Positions 43,827-52,546 of a stretch of DNA of 64,000 nucleotides are shown here, one piece after another. The DNA is from Acidobacteriota bacterium. GTDB lineage: Bacteria > Acidobacteriota > Blastocatellia > UBA7656. The translations under genes were made by a program, and so were the position numbers. Where the stretch lies: assembly GCA_040754075.1 (NCBI GenBank), contig JBFMDH010000010.1, forward strand, positions 33,730 to 97,729, written 5' to 3'. Numbering within the stretch: position 1 is the stretch's first letter; each line of letters opens with the position of its first letter. Below the pieces are notes generated by a model. The model did no database searches, had not been told where the DNA came from, and was given only the letters and a program-made list of their open reading frames with translations.

Positions 43827-44657
43827 CTATAACCGTCTCGGCGGAACGTTTGTCATGGAGATTCGCCAATCCGTTGCGCGGGTTCGCGTGTGACTGGCAA
43901 TGCGGTCTCTCCAGGGTTGGGCATTAACATCGGCAAACCGCAATCCGTATCCCATAATATTTTCAGCGATGCTCGGCGCTTCGCCCCAGCCGTAACAACG
44001 ATGCGAGTTGCTGCCGCCAACCGTTGAACTATCGCCAGCCGTCGGCCCCGCTATGGCTGTCGTGCAGGCAGCGGTGCGCCGCAAAACGCCGATATGCGGT
44101 TGTCCGAGCGCGTGACCGATTTCATGGGGAATGGTGTAGTGATTGATATTCATCACCGTTCCCGCATTATCCGGTATGTGGAAAACGTGCGCCACGCCGT
44201 CCAGTGAATCATAGGTCACGGCATCCGAACGAAAGAGCGAGCTGTCACCGGCATAAGTATCGGCAAGCCGCGCCACGCGAATCGTTTTGTGAGCGTTTGC
44301 CGGGCTTAACCACACCTGAACGAACAATTCGCATTTAATGTTGGGGCGGTAGCGAACCCGTCCCGGCAGGGTTTGAATATCCAGGGAGTTGAAATTATTG
44401 GGTGGAATCAACCAGAACCGGTTATTCCACAAATCGCTCTGGCTGAAAATCTGGCTGCGAAATTCATGCCATTCGCCTTCCGTCCAGTTGCGTATATTAA
44501 AAACGTTGCCATTGAAATCATTAAAGGTCCCAGGCGGTGCGGTAATTCGCTGCAAGCATAAGCCGAGGTAGATTTTCAAAACGTGATTGGTGGTGCCATC
44601 AGTATTTAAAATAATCTGTGACTTAAAAGAGGTATCGTTGATTTCCATCGTTACCAT
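43827..44657 (-). CDS. Metzincin-type zinc metallopeptidase, T6SS effector candidate
   Basis: 277 residues from ATG 44657, with GGAGG about 8 bases upstream. Zinc motif HEIGHALGQPH (178-188) matches HExxHxxGxxH, and a Met-turn ENIMGYG (Met235) follows, which together define a metzincin. The N-terminal ~150 residues have no recognised domain. There is no signal peptide, unlike most secreted bacterial metzincins, so another export route is needed. It is the first gene after hcp, about 170 bases away across a hairpin, fitting an Hcp-delivered effector. No obvious immunity gene sits next to it; the following SHG/GCN gene has its own promoter. Confidence 0.82.
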   Translation of the reverse strand: MVTMEINDTSFKSQIILNTDGTTNHVLKIYLGLCLQRITAPPGTFNDFNGNVFNIRNWTEGEWHEFRSQIFSQSDLWNNRFWLIPPNNFNSLDIQTLPGRVRYRPNIKCELFVQVWLSPANAHKTIRVARLADTYAGDSSLFRSDAVTYDSLDGVAHVFHIPDNAGTVMNINHYTIPHEIGHALGQPHIGVLRRTAACTTAIAGPTAGDSSTVGGSNSHRCYGWGEAPSIAENIMGYGLRFADVNAQPWRDRIASHTRTRATDWRISMTNVPPRRL

Positions 44658-44721
44658 AAATTTTTCCTCCAAACTATCAGGTAGGTCAGAAAGGTTACGG
44701 GAGAGACTGAGAAAAGATGAA

Positions 44722-44769
44722 AGGCTCCTGATGCTGCCAGGTGAATATGCCTGATAGCAAAAGGAGCCT
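44722..44769 (-). terminator. Hairpin downstream of hcp
   Basis: AGGCTCC (44722-44728) pairs with GGAGCCT (44763-44769), extended inside by TGCT/AGCA and CAGG/CCTG pairs. It lies about 60 bases after hcp and 65 before the metzincin ATG. It probably acts as a partial terminator that keeps hcp expression above the downstream gene. Confidence 0.55.
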
Positions 44770-44830
44770 GACTTTCAAACAAAACTTAGTTAATGATTGA
44801 GAATCGCCAGATGATTGTTTGGCTCGATCA

Positions 44831-45319
44831 CTAAACCGCTTTGTTTTCCTTAATGTTGTAACCAGTCTTGACTGGTCCGCCCAGGGTTCCATCCGGTTTC
44901 TGTTCCTTGTATTCCCATTCAATCTTGGAATAGTTCAGGGAAATCTGATCGGTCGGCAAAATATCGCCGTGCGCCGAACCACCCATTTGATATGAGGAGA
45001 CCAGCAAATCCGTGAAGGTAATCTTCAAAAATTCCTGCTGTTCTTTACCGGCTTTGCGGCAAGTGAGCACCGCTTTCTTGATGTGTTCGCCATTGGCGCA
45101 AGCCAGCGCCAGTTTGGGGGTCGATTTATTGACGCGCATAGTGAAGTGGAAATCCTGCATTGCCACTTTACCGGCACCACCACCACCTTGACCGGAGTGC
45201 GAACCGGATTGTGATTCACCCCACGACCACGAATCAATGTCGATCTCGCCTTTGTGTTTGGAATCGTGGCTTTCACCTTCAATACCATCTATCTTTAAAA
45301 AATAATCAACTGCTGCCAT
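44831..45319 (-). CDS. hcp: T6SS inner-tube protein Hcp (TssD)
   Basis: 162 residues. Typical Hcp strands: VDYFLKIDGIEGES, EIDIDSWSWGESQ, VAMQDFHFTMRVNKSTPKLALACANGEHI, KKAVLTCRKAG, FLKITFTDLLVSSYQ and SLNYSKIEWEYKEQ. Length is standard, with no C-terminal toxin. It stacks as hexameric rings inside the sheath. GGAGAAATT precedes the ATG; the gap to tssC is 89 bases. Confidence 0.96.
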   Translation of the reverse strand: MAAVDYFLKIDGIEGESHDSKHKGEIDIDSWSWGESQSGSHSGQGGGGAGKVAMQDFHFTMRVNKSTPKLALACANGEHIKKAVLTCRKAGKEQQEFLKITFTDLLVSSYQMGGSAHGDILPTDQISLNYSKIEWEYKEQKPDGTLGGPVKTGYNIKENKAV

Positions 45320-45408
45320 TGTAATTTCTCCTTATTGTAAATTTTTTCGAGAGAGGCCGGTTGCCCAGCCTCAACTGAGTTAATCCGCGAAGCCGCTGTT
45401 CCGGGAGA

Positions 45409-46899
45409 TTAGCCCGCTGCGGGTTTTGGAAGTTCAGCAACCAACCGCAGCGAGACAGTCAATTCGTCCAGTTGGAAGTGAGGTCTCAAAAATGCTACGG
45501 CTTTATACACGCCGGGTTTGCCCGGCACTTCTGTCACATCGACTCTCGCATCACGTAACGGAAATTGCGCTTTGACGGTTGGCGAAGCGGTGTCATCCGG
45601 GGTTACGTAATTGCTAATCCACTGATTCAGGAAACGCTCGCAATCGGTTCGCGACATGAAGCTGCCAATTTTGTCGCGCATCATGGCTTTCAGATAATGA
45701 GCGAAGCGGCTGACCGCAAACATATATTGCAATTGCGTTGAGAGTCTTGCGTTGGCGTTTGCCGCTTCGCTGTCATACTTGGGAGCTTTGTTACAGGATT
45801 GCGCGCCGAAAAACGCCGCATAATCCTGATTTTTGCAATGCACAAGGGGAATGAATCCCGAATCCGAAAGCTCTTTTTCGCGACGGTCAGTAACCGCAAT
45901 TTCCGTCGGGCATTTCAATGCCACTTCACCTTCATCGGTTCTGAAGGTGTGAGTCGGCAAGCCTTGAACCAAGCCGCCACCTTCAACCCCGCGAATCGCC
46001 ACGCACCAGTTGTAAAGCGCAAAGGCTTCCGTCAAGCGTGTGCCGAATGAATAAGCGGCATTGCCCCACAAATATTTACTATGGTCGGTGCCGTCTACAT
46101 CCTCTTCAAAATTGAAAGACTCGGTGGGCTTGGTGTCGCGTCCATAGGGTTCACGCATCAGGGTGTGCGGTAGGGTCAAACCAACGTAGCGTGAATCATC
46201 CGATTCGCGGAATGACCGCCATTTCATATATTCGATTCGGTCAAAGATTTTGGCGATGTCGCGAACCTCAGTCATTTCGGTAAAGTTATCCCAACCGAGC
46301 AGTTGCGGTGCGGCTGCCGAAATAAACGGCGCGTGGGCGGCGGCGGCGACCTGCGAAACCTTCTCCAAGAGCAGCATATCTTCCGGGTGATTGCTGAAAT
46401 AGTAATCGCCGATTAAAGCTCCGAAGGGCGCGCCGCCAAAGGTGCCGTATTCCTCTTCGTAAATCTTTTTAAAGAGCGCCGATTGATCGAATTCAATGGC
46501 TTTTTCAAGGTCTTTCAGGAGTTCACGTTTCTTCACATTCATCACGCGAATTTTCAGCATGGTGCTGGTTTCGCTCTCAAATACCAGGTGATGCAATCCG
46601 CGCCAACTGGCTTCGAGTTGTTGAAACTCTTGGTGATGCATGATTTCGTTCATTTGCGCCGACAACAATCGGTCGATTTCGGCGATGCGGGCATTGATCG
46701 TCGATTCCATATCTCTCGACATGGTGAGCGTGCCCTGCATCACCTGTTCAACGAAAGTGGAAATCATATCCTGTCCGCGTTTGGCTTGGGCATCATCGCG
46801 AACTCTGAGTCCTTCGCTGAGAATCTGGGAAAGCAATCCGCCTTCCTGCTGTTCGGTTACCACCGCTTCGGCGGCTTCATTTTTCGCCTGCTTTGCCAT
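45409..46899 (-). CDS. tssC: T6SS sheath large subunit TssC
   Basis: 496 residues. Diagnostic segments: LEASWRGLHHLVF, IYEEEYGTFGGAPFGALIGDYYF, FISAAAPQLLGW, WRSFRESDDSRYVGLTLP, YLWGNAAYSFGTRLTEAFALYNWCVAIRG and LQYMFAVSRFAHYLKAMMRDKIGSF. It forms the contractile sheath with TssB. The ATG overlaps the tssB stop by one base (TAATG), so translation is coupled; AGGAGGG lies upstream. Confidence 0.97.
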   Translation of the reverse strand: MAKQAKNEAAEAVVTEQQEGGLLSQILSEGLRVRDDAQAKRGQDMISTFVEQVMQGTLTMSRDMESTINARIAEIDRLLSAQMNEIMHHQEFQQLEASWRGLHHLVFESETSTMLKIRVMNVKKRELLKDLEKAIEFDQSALFKKIYEEEYGTFGGAPFGALIGDYYFSNHPEDMLLLEKVSQVAAAAHAPFISAAAPQLLGWDNFTEMTEVRDIAKIFDRIEYMKWRSFRESDDSRYVGLTLPHTLMREPYGRDTKPTESFNFEEDVDGTDHSKYLWGNAAYSFGTRLTEAFALYNWCVAIRGVEGGGLVQGLPTHTFRTDEGEVALKCPTEIAVTDRREKELSDSGFIPLVHCKNQDYAAFFGAQSCNKAPKYDSEAANANARLSTQLQYMFAVSRFAHYLKAMMRDKIGSFMSRTDCERFLNQWISNYVTPDDTASPTVKAQFPLRDARVDVTEVPGKPGVYKAVAFLRPHFQLDELTVSLRLVAELPKPAAG

Positions 46900-47420
46900 T
46901 ATTCACCCTCCTTTGTCGGTTCGACGCCTAAAGCGGATCCGAGTTGTTTCTGGGTTTCAGCATTTTCCAAAACGTTTTGCAACAAATCGCTGAGTTTGTC
47001 ATTGCCATCCATCTTGGACAACAAATCGGAAAGGTTTTGTCTGGCTTCGACTAATTTTCTGAGCGGCTCAATCTGTTGAACCAGGTTGTCGGGTTCAAAG
47101 TCGTCCATCTTTTTAAACTTCAATTCGACGCTCATCTTGCTGCCATCATCTTGAAGTTGGTTTTTAACGCCAAGCACCAATCTCGGTGCCATCCCTGCCA
47201 ATACCTGGTCGAAATTGTCGCGGTCGATTTCCACAAATTTGCGATCCCGAACCCGCCCCAGCGGTTGTTCAGGTTTACCCGAATAATCGCCCAATACGCC
47301 GACCACAAAGGGCAACTCCTTGAGTTCTATCGCACCGCCGGTTTCAACTTCATAGGTAATATGAACTCGCGGCGGGCGCACACGAGCCAATTTTTGTTGA
47401 ACACTCTCTTTTCTTGGCAT
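46899..47420 (-). CDS. tssB: T6SS sheath small subunit TssB
   Basis: 173 residues from ATG 47420, with AAAGGAG at about 8 bases. Typical features: RVHITYEVETGGAIELKELPF, VVGVLGDYSG, RKFVEIDRDNFDQVLAGMAPRL and LRKLVEARQNLSDLLSKMDG. It forms sheath protomers with TssC and begins the tssB-tssC-hcp unit, about 70 bases after promoter motif copy 6. Confidence 0.97.
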   Translation of the reverse strand: MPRKESVQQKLARVRPPRVHITYEVETGGAIELKELPFVVGVLGDYSGKPEQPLGRVRDRKFVEIDRDNFDQVLAGMAPRLVLGVKNQLQDDGSKMSVELKFKKMDDFEPDNLVQQIEPLRKLVEARQNLSDLLSKMDGNDKLSDLLQNVLENAETQKQLGSALGVEPTKEGE

Positions 47421-47488
47421 AATTTGGACTCCTTTTCTAATAATCAACTTTTGGTTTAAGCGAGTTGCCTTTTTTCTTGCTCACCTCT

Positions 47489-47518
47489 TAACGCAAAAAG
47501 AAAAATCAAACTCCCTCA
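47489..47518 (-). promoter_or_regulatory. ECF-like promoter motif, copy 6 (tssB-tssC-hcp)
   Basis: On the minus strand TGAGGG (47513-47518), 17 bases, TGCGTTA (47489-47495), then AGAGGTGAGC, matching the downstream GGTGAGC of the plus-strand copies. It lies 69 bases before tssB. The remaining part of the 47421-47753 gap is AT-rich and shows no gene. Confidence 0.7.
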
Positions 47519-47753
47519 AACCCGATAAAATATTTTTTTACGGTCTTTGCTTTTACGAGACAACGGATATTCAACTGGTAAAAAGTACAGAGGGAAACAA
47601 CTTGAAGCCTATGCCTTGCAAAAGCGAGAACCGCTTAACTGCGAGATTAAATTGCTCAACTCTCAAGCTTTGATGAATTGAGTAAAACCAAAATTACCAA
47701 TATACGTGAGGAAACATTGAAACTATGGATAAATCGTTTTATCCGGAATTTGA

Positions 47754-48929
47754 TTACCAATCGCTGCTTTCACTTTCACTCGAAGGGGATTCGGTTGGGT
47801 AACTGCCACCTGAACCGCCTCCAAGTCCGAGAGTTTCTAATATCGCATCCAAAGTTCCTCCGTCTTTTATCACGTCTTTAAGCCACATCTCAAGCGGCAT
47901 GTTGCCCCATTTCACAGCGCGTTGAACCAGATACGACACCGGGCTGTGCGGTTCGGTTTTACGGAAAAACTCGGCAAGTTCATTCAATTTGCGCAGAGCT
48001 TCCTGTCGGGAACTGATGGTTCCCGACGACATCTTACCGCGCCCCACAACCGAGCCATCCTCAGTTTCTTCGTAGCTCTCTTCGCTTGCGGTTTCATCCG
48101 ACGGGTCAGGCTCAAGGATACGCTTTTCTTTGACGATAATATCAACGAAAGAACGAATCGCCTCCAGCGATTTTTTCAACTCCCCAAGCCCCGGCGTCTG
48201 CCGCCCGAATTTATCGTCCATCACCGAGTCGAGTTGACTGAATTCCTGCCAGCATTCATTCAACACCTTTGCGGTCTCTTCATAAAAGGCACGATTCGTC
48301 CCGTTCTTGGCATTGCGCCAATCTTCGGTAGTGATTTTGCCTTCGGCTTCGGCTTGCACTTTAGCCTGATTGGCGCGTTCAATGACATCAGACTCCTGAG
48401 CCTCCAGATTGTCCGGCACATCAAACTTTTTCGAGTCTTCGTATTGAAAATAGGAATAGACGCCTTTGAACGAATTGGTGATCGCCACTTCCTTTATCGC
48501 CACCGCAGCCTGGCGGTCATACCACGACATGGCATTGGCGCGGGCTTCCAAATCGCCTTCATCCTCTTCGGGAAAAACCGTCTCCCAAAAATCTTCATGC
48601 AACCGGCGCAGCAAATACAAACTATCGCGCAACCCGACGAATCCATGCTGTTTGATAATTGCCTCGCCCAGCCATCCGGCAACCTGTAGGTCTTTGGTTC
48701 GCTCTGCCAAAGCTTCCGAACTCAGGCGCAAAACTTCATCCCAGTCGGCGGCTTTTAAATCACGCTTCCAATCGCCCTGCGCCAGTTCTTCATCCTGACG
48801 ACGGGCTTCGCGAACTTCGTCATACAAACCGGAATACCGCTGATTTTCACCCGACGGGTTGTCATCTGAAATCGGCGCAAGCAAAGTTTCCAAATCAATT
48901 ACCGATGGTGATGAAAAATCTGCTGACAT
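47754..48929 (-). CDS. tssA: T6SS assembly protein TssA (ImpA N-terminal)
   Basis: 391 residues. Start ATG 48929 is preceded by GGAGGAGAGG; a TTG 27 bases earlier overlaps that site. The ImpA-like N-terminus (LLAPISDDNPSGENQRYSGLYDEVREARR ... AADWDEVLRLSSEALAERTKDLQVAGWLGEAI) is diagnostic. The C-terminal part (SRQEALRKLNELAEFFRKTEPHSPVSYLVQRAVKWGNMPLEMWL) matches the short-type TssA ending. The tail is Gly/Ser-rich. TssA primes tube and sheath polymerisation at the baseplate. It follows tagJ by about 40 bases. Confidence 0.94.
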   Translation of the reverse strand: MSADFSSPSVIDLETLLAPISDDNPSGENQRYSGLYDEVREARRQDEELAQGDWKRDLKAADWDEVLRLSSEALAERTKDLQVAGWLGEAIIKQHGFVGLRDSLYLLRRLHEDFWETVFPEEDEGDLEARANAMSWYDRQAAVAIKEVAITNSFKGVYSYFQYEDSKKFDVPDNLEAQESDVIERANQAKVQAEAEGKITTEDWRNAKNGTNRAFYEETAKVLNECWQEFSQLDSVMDDKFGRQTPGLGELKKSLEAIRSFVDIIVKEKRILEPDPSDETASEESYEETEDGSVVGRGKMSSGTISSRQEALRKLNELAEFFRKTEPHSPVSYLVQRAVKWGNMPLEMWLKDVIKDGGTLDAILETLGLGGGSGGSYPTESPSSESESSDW

Positions 48930-48970
48930 GCAGTCCTCTCCTCCAAACAAAATCAAGGGCGATGTACGAA

Positions 48971-49834
48971 CTAATTAGCCTCTGGTTCGGTTGAACTTGT
49001 CTCCGGTGAATTGTCGCTTTCACCGTTCGGGGTTTCGCTATCCGGGTGGTCGAATTCAATCAGATTAAATTCAAAAAGCGGTTTATCTTCATCATCCACA
49101 AGATAGGTTCTTAACCCCGAGGCTCTATAAAACCCTCCGGCAACCTCTTGCCAATCGGTCTTGCGCCCCAGTTTCACCTGGTCTTCCGCGTGGTCGCTTG
49201 AGCCTGAATAAAGCGAGTGAATATACACCTCGCCAATGGTTCCATCCAGCGATTCCACACGCACCGCCGTCCATAACAAATCACGCAGGTGTTTCGGTTT
49301 GGTGATTTCGATACTGCGTACCTGCTCGATGGGCAGCCACACATACTGGTCTTTGACAATCAATTCAAAAACCGGCGCGACAAAATCGTCATAATCGCGA
49401 AAATCCGCGAAGTCCCTGCCATCGGCATTGCCTTTAAAAGCCGGACGCGCTTCTTCGGCGCGGTCTAAGAGTTCCCGCGCTTCCTCAAGCTTGCCAATCC
49501 GCCAGTAATTGATTGCCGCAATGTGCCAGTCAATATATTCCGGTGGTTCGGTTAAAAATGAAGGATTGACACCTTCTTGAAATAGTTTTCGCCGTTCGCG
49601 TTCGGATTTCAAATTGTTGCGATAGACCATCGTCCCGAGTTCGGTTTTGACATCCGAATGCCCAATGGCTTCGAGTTGTTTTTCAGCGCGGTCAAATTCA
49701 CCTGCAAAACTGAGCAGTTCAAATAAAAAGGTTCGCGCGCCGGCGTTCATCGGATTGGCTTTTACTTCGCGGGTCACTTCATCAATTGCCGCGCGCAATT
49801 CTCCGGCTCTTAGTAAATCATTCGCCTTTGACAT
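48971..49834 (-). CDS. tagJ: T6SS accessory protein TagJ (ImpE/SciE family)
   Basis: 287 residues. N-terminal TPR-like helices (LLRAGELRAAIDEVTREVKANPMNAGARTFLFELL and EFDRAEKQLEAI), then an ImpE-type domain: WLPIEQVRSIEITKPKHLRDLLW, PARVE-like AVRVESLDGTIGEVYIHSLYSGS and DQVKLGRKTDW. Members bind the TssB N-terminus and aid ClpV-mediated sheath recycling. The last 30 residues are acidic and Ser/Glu-rich. Located between tssK (15-base gap) and tssA. Confidence 0.92.
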   Translation of the reverse strand: MSKANDLLRAGELRAAIDEVTREVKANPMNAGARTFLFELLSFAGEFDRAEKQLEAIGHSDVKTELGTMVYRNNLKSERERRKLFQEGVNPSFLTEPPEYIDWHIAAINYWRIGKLEEARELLDRAEEARPAFKGNADGRDFADFRDYDDFVAPVFELIVKDQYVWLPIEQVRSIEITKPKHLRDLLWTAVRVESLDGTIGEVYIHSLYSGSSDHAEDQVKLGRKTDWQEVAGGFYRASGLRTYLVDDEDKPLFEFNLIEFDHPDSETPNGESDNSPETSSTEPEAN

Positions 49835-49849
49835 AAGGTTCTCCTTCTT

Positions 49850-51202
49850 TTACGGCTTTACTGCATAGAGTTCGAGTTTTACATCGGGAAATTCATCCGG
49901 GACATAAATCGCAATGGTCTTTGAACCGCTGATGTCCGCCCAGAAGGGCCCGATGCTATCGAGACCAAAATAGTGAAATCCCACACGCGTCGGAATCGGC
50001 GCAGGCGGGGGCGAGGCGTGGGTTAATACCACGCCGGGAAGCGCCGCGCCGACAACCGCATCAATCACATCGCGAGCTGAAACTTTGGCAACCCGCGGCA
50101 CTCGCTCAATGATGCGACTTTCAGGCACCTGCGCTTTGACGCCGAGAAAGAATCCCGCTTCTTTTAATAAGCGGTCATCTTCGACGCGCCCGACGTAAAG
50201 CGTTTCGCGAATTTTTTCGAGCGGTATCGCCACACAGCGCGTCGGAATCACGGTTTCAAGCAGGTCGCGAATATCTGCCGCCAGCAAACTGAAAGTTAAA
50301 TACAAATCATCGTGGTCATAGGGCACGATGTCTTTCGGATGCCGGTCTGTGGTAAAGGTCATCAGTGACCCGGCAAGAGTGGCGAGTTCATTGTAAAGTT
50401 TTTCCGGGTGTGTCGGTCGGGTTTTAAACAGGTGCATTAAATTGGGAATCGCCGTGTTGACGGTGTGCAATAACCAGAATGAGGCAACTTCCGAAGTCGT
50501 AAAATCGGCAACCGATTGCGCCCGTTGCCGACGCTGTTCACCAAGGGTGCTGCTTTTGGTCACCAGAATTTCGATAATCTGGCGATGCAAATCGACCAGC
50601 CAGTTGGTCGAAGCGATATTTAAAGTCGGGGGAATATATTTTTCCGATAACGTCACCTGTCCGGTCGCCGTGCGTTCGAGTTTGGCAATCTTCATCCAGC
50701 TATAGCCTTCGCGGTTTTCATTGCCAAATAAAATTTTCAAGTTGCCGCGCGCAAACGCCAGTTGTTGTTCATTTTCGCCGGTGGTTTCATCAACCACATT
50801 GCCGGAATATTGCAGGTAACGCGCCAAAGTTTTGGCATCGGCTCCAGCTGGGCTAACGTTTGCAACCCCCGTGCGTTTGGCAGGGATCGCCAGATAGACA
50901 TCCAAAGTTTCGGCGGTCGGTTCAAAAAACCCCTCGACGGGTCTTGGATTGGGCGCAAGGTCGGTGTTCGGGATATTCAACATTAAGCCATCGGGCATCA
51001 CCGCGCGGCAACGCACCAGTTCAAAATTGCCATTGGCAACCGATTCACGATTAACCTGCAAATCGAGCACTCCCCAGTAATACGGAACCAGTGAGATAAC
51101 TCTCGCATTGAGCAACTCTTCGTGATAGTTATCCCATTGCTGAAAGTGATGCGGGGTCAGCAACATCCCTTCATTCCAAACGATTTTTCTATATCTGCTC
51201 AT
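49850..51202 (-). CDS. tssK: T6SS baseplate-membrane connector TssK
   Basis: 450 residues. Canonical start RKIVWNEGMLLTPHHFQQWD and typical blocks LMHLFKTRPTHPEKLYNELATLAGSL, MTFTTDRHPKDIVPYDHDDL and a C-terminal segment VGFHYFGLDSIGPFWADISGSKTIAIYVPDEFPDVKLELYAV. The trimeric protein links the baseplate to TssL/TssM. It follows the third FHA gene by 117 bases. That gap contains one TGCGTTA on the minus strand (51292-51298) without a good partner element. Confidence 0.95.
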   Translation of the reverse strand: MSRYRKIVWNEGMLLTPHHFQQWDNYHEELLNARVISLVPYYWGVLDLQVNRESVANGNFELVRCRAVMPDGLMLNIPNTDLAPNPRPVEGFFEPTAETLDVYLAIPAKRTGVANVSPAGADAKTLARYLQYSGNVVDETTGENEQQLAFARGNLKILFGNENREGYSWMKIAKLERTATGQVTLSEKYIPPTLNIASTNWLVDLHRQIIEILVTKSSTLGEQRRQRAQSVADFTTSEVASFWLLHTVNTAIPNLMHLFKTRPTHPEKLYNELATLAGSLMTFTTDRHPKDIVPYDHDDLYLTFSLLAADIRDLLETVIPTRCVAIPLEKIRETLYVGRVEDDRLLKEAGFFLGVKAQVPESRIIERVPRVAKVSARDVIDAVVGAALPGVVLTHASPPPAPIPTRVGFHYFGLDSIGPFWADISGSKTIAIYVPDEFPDVKLELYAVKP

Positions 51203-51319
51203 AATGGCGATGATTCTTTGCTATGGAATTAGTGTGGGGCGAACGATTTTCATGTCGTTTTCCTGCCATTTTTTTGATAATGCCTGCGAAATAACGCACC
51301 AAGCTTGAAATAAAGCCGC

Positions 51320-52528
51320 TTAAAACGCAAGCGGCTCGGTGTTGATTCCAAAAAATCCGGGATTTTCGGCAATGATGCCGAGCGCAATAAATTTCACTAC
51401 GAAGTTGTACTGCGCTTCGCTGATAAAATTGTGCTCGCGCAAATACCAGACATTGCGCTGCGTCTGCGGATCAACCTTGCCGCGAATTCTGACCAGCAAC
51501 GGATGCGATTTCACCGAACCCGTGCCTTCCTTGTAAGCTGCCAGCGCGACCAAGGCATTTTCAATGGTTCCTGCGCCACAGGTTGTTGCAACGAACGCCA
51601 GATTTCCGAGTATCTCCTGTTCGGCATCATTTCCGCGAGCATCCGATTCTGCCAACACCGCATAAACCCCGAAGCCTCCGGCAAGCCCCAAACGTTTTGA
51701 CGATTCAAGGATTCGCCCCTTTCGATTTCTGACCGATGCAATTGCCGAAGCTGTGCTGCTCGAACTTTTCAATCGTTCAATCGTCTGGGTAATGTCGCGC
51801 AACGCCGACTCTCTGAAAATATATCGCTGATGATCTTTGCTGATGCGGCTCAACATCTTCGCGCCGAGCGTTTCAATCATTTTGCTACTGGAATTATTGG
51901 TCGGCACCTCAACCGATTGATTTTCATTGTCGTTTGCGGGCGGAGGATTATTTACCACATCTCGCGAATTAAAATTCGCGTCGTTGGGCAGTGTTATATC
52001 TTCATTTTTAACGAGGGGTTTCGGTTTATCATCTGAATTAATATTGATGATGAGAAGCAAAACTGCCGATATAAAGACAATGCCAATGATTGAAGCAATG
52101 GCAATCATCGGAACTTTATTGCCGTCATTTTTTTTATCCGATGATGTGTATGGTTGAAATGACGATTCGCCAACTTGCGCTTCTGGTTTGAACGGATTCG
52201 CCGCGCCTGCGGCGATTTGCGCTTTTGCTTGAATATGCACGCGAATATCGCAGGCATAGCCAATTAAAATTGAATCGCCATCTTTGAGACGAACCGAACC
52301 GCCAACCGGTTGGCGGTTGACCATCGTGCCATTTTGCGAACCGCAATCGGTGAGTTGAACTACATCATCGAAAATATCGAGAATCAGATGACGCCGCGAT
52401 AAACCTTTATCATCAATCTGTAAATCGTTATCCGCGCCACGCCCGATAGAGAAACGGCTGGAACCAACAGGCAATTCTCTCACCTGACCACTGCCTTCAT
52501 AGATTGTCAGTTTCACGTCAAAGTTCAT
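51320..52528 (-). CDS. FHA-transmembrane protein with divergent lytic-transglycosylase-like C-terminus (third of three)
   Basis: 402 residues. FHA domain at about 23-97 with all key residues (FSIGRG, LSRRH, SQNGT), so phosphopeptide binding is likely. Membrane helix at 140-162 (MIAIASIIGIVFISAVLLL), then a low-complexity Asn/Asp linker and a ~170-residue periplasmic domain. That domain aligns by order of motifs and by its end (FIALGIIAENPGFFGINTEPL) with the two upstream neighbours, but lacks a clear GxMQxMP box. YAVLAESDARG and LAAYKEGTG may be remnants of the catalytic and AYN segments. Probably a non-enzymatic paralogue. Precedes tssK. Confidence 0.85.
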   Translation of the reverse strand: MNFDVKLTIYEGSGQVRELPVGSSRFSIGRGADNDLQIDDKGLSRRHLILDIFDDVVQLTDCGSQNGTMVNRQPVGGSVRLKDGDSILIGYACDIRVHIQAKAQIAAGAANPFKPEAQVGESSFQPYTSSDKKNDGNKVPMIAIASIIGIVFISAVLLLIININSDDKPKPLVKNEDITLPNDANFNSRDVVNNPPPANDNENQSVEVPTNNSSSKMIETLGAKMLSRISKDHQRYIFRESALRDITQTIERLKSSSSTASAIASVRNRKGRILESSKRLGLAGGFGVYAVLAESDARGNDAEQEILGNLAFVATTCGAGTIENALVALAAYKEGTGSVKSHPLLVRIRGKVDPQTQRNVWYLREHNFISEAQYNFVVKFIALGIIAENPGFFGINTEPLAF

Positions 52529-52546
52529 GGCGGGCGTTTTCGAGGT

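Noticed and set aside
51292..51298. TGCGTTA on the minus strand upstream of tssK as a tenth promoter copy
   Set aside because: The position 17 bases upstream reads AAGCGG, which does not match TGAGCC/TGAGGG. A chance or decayed site is more likely.
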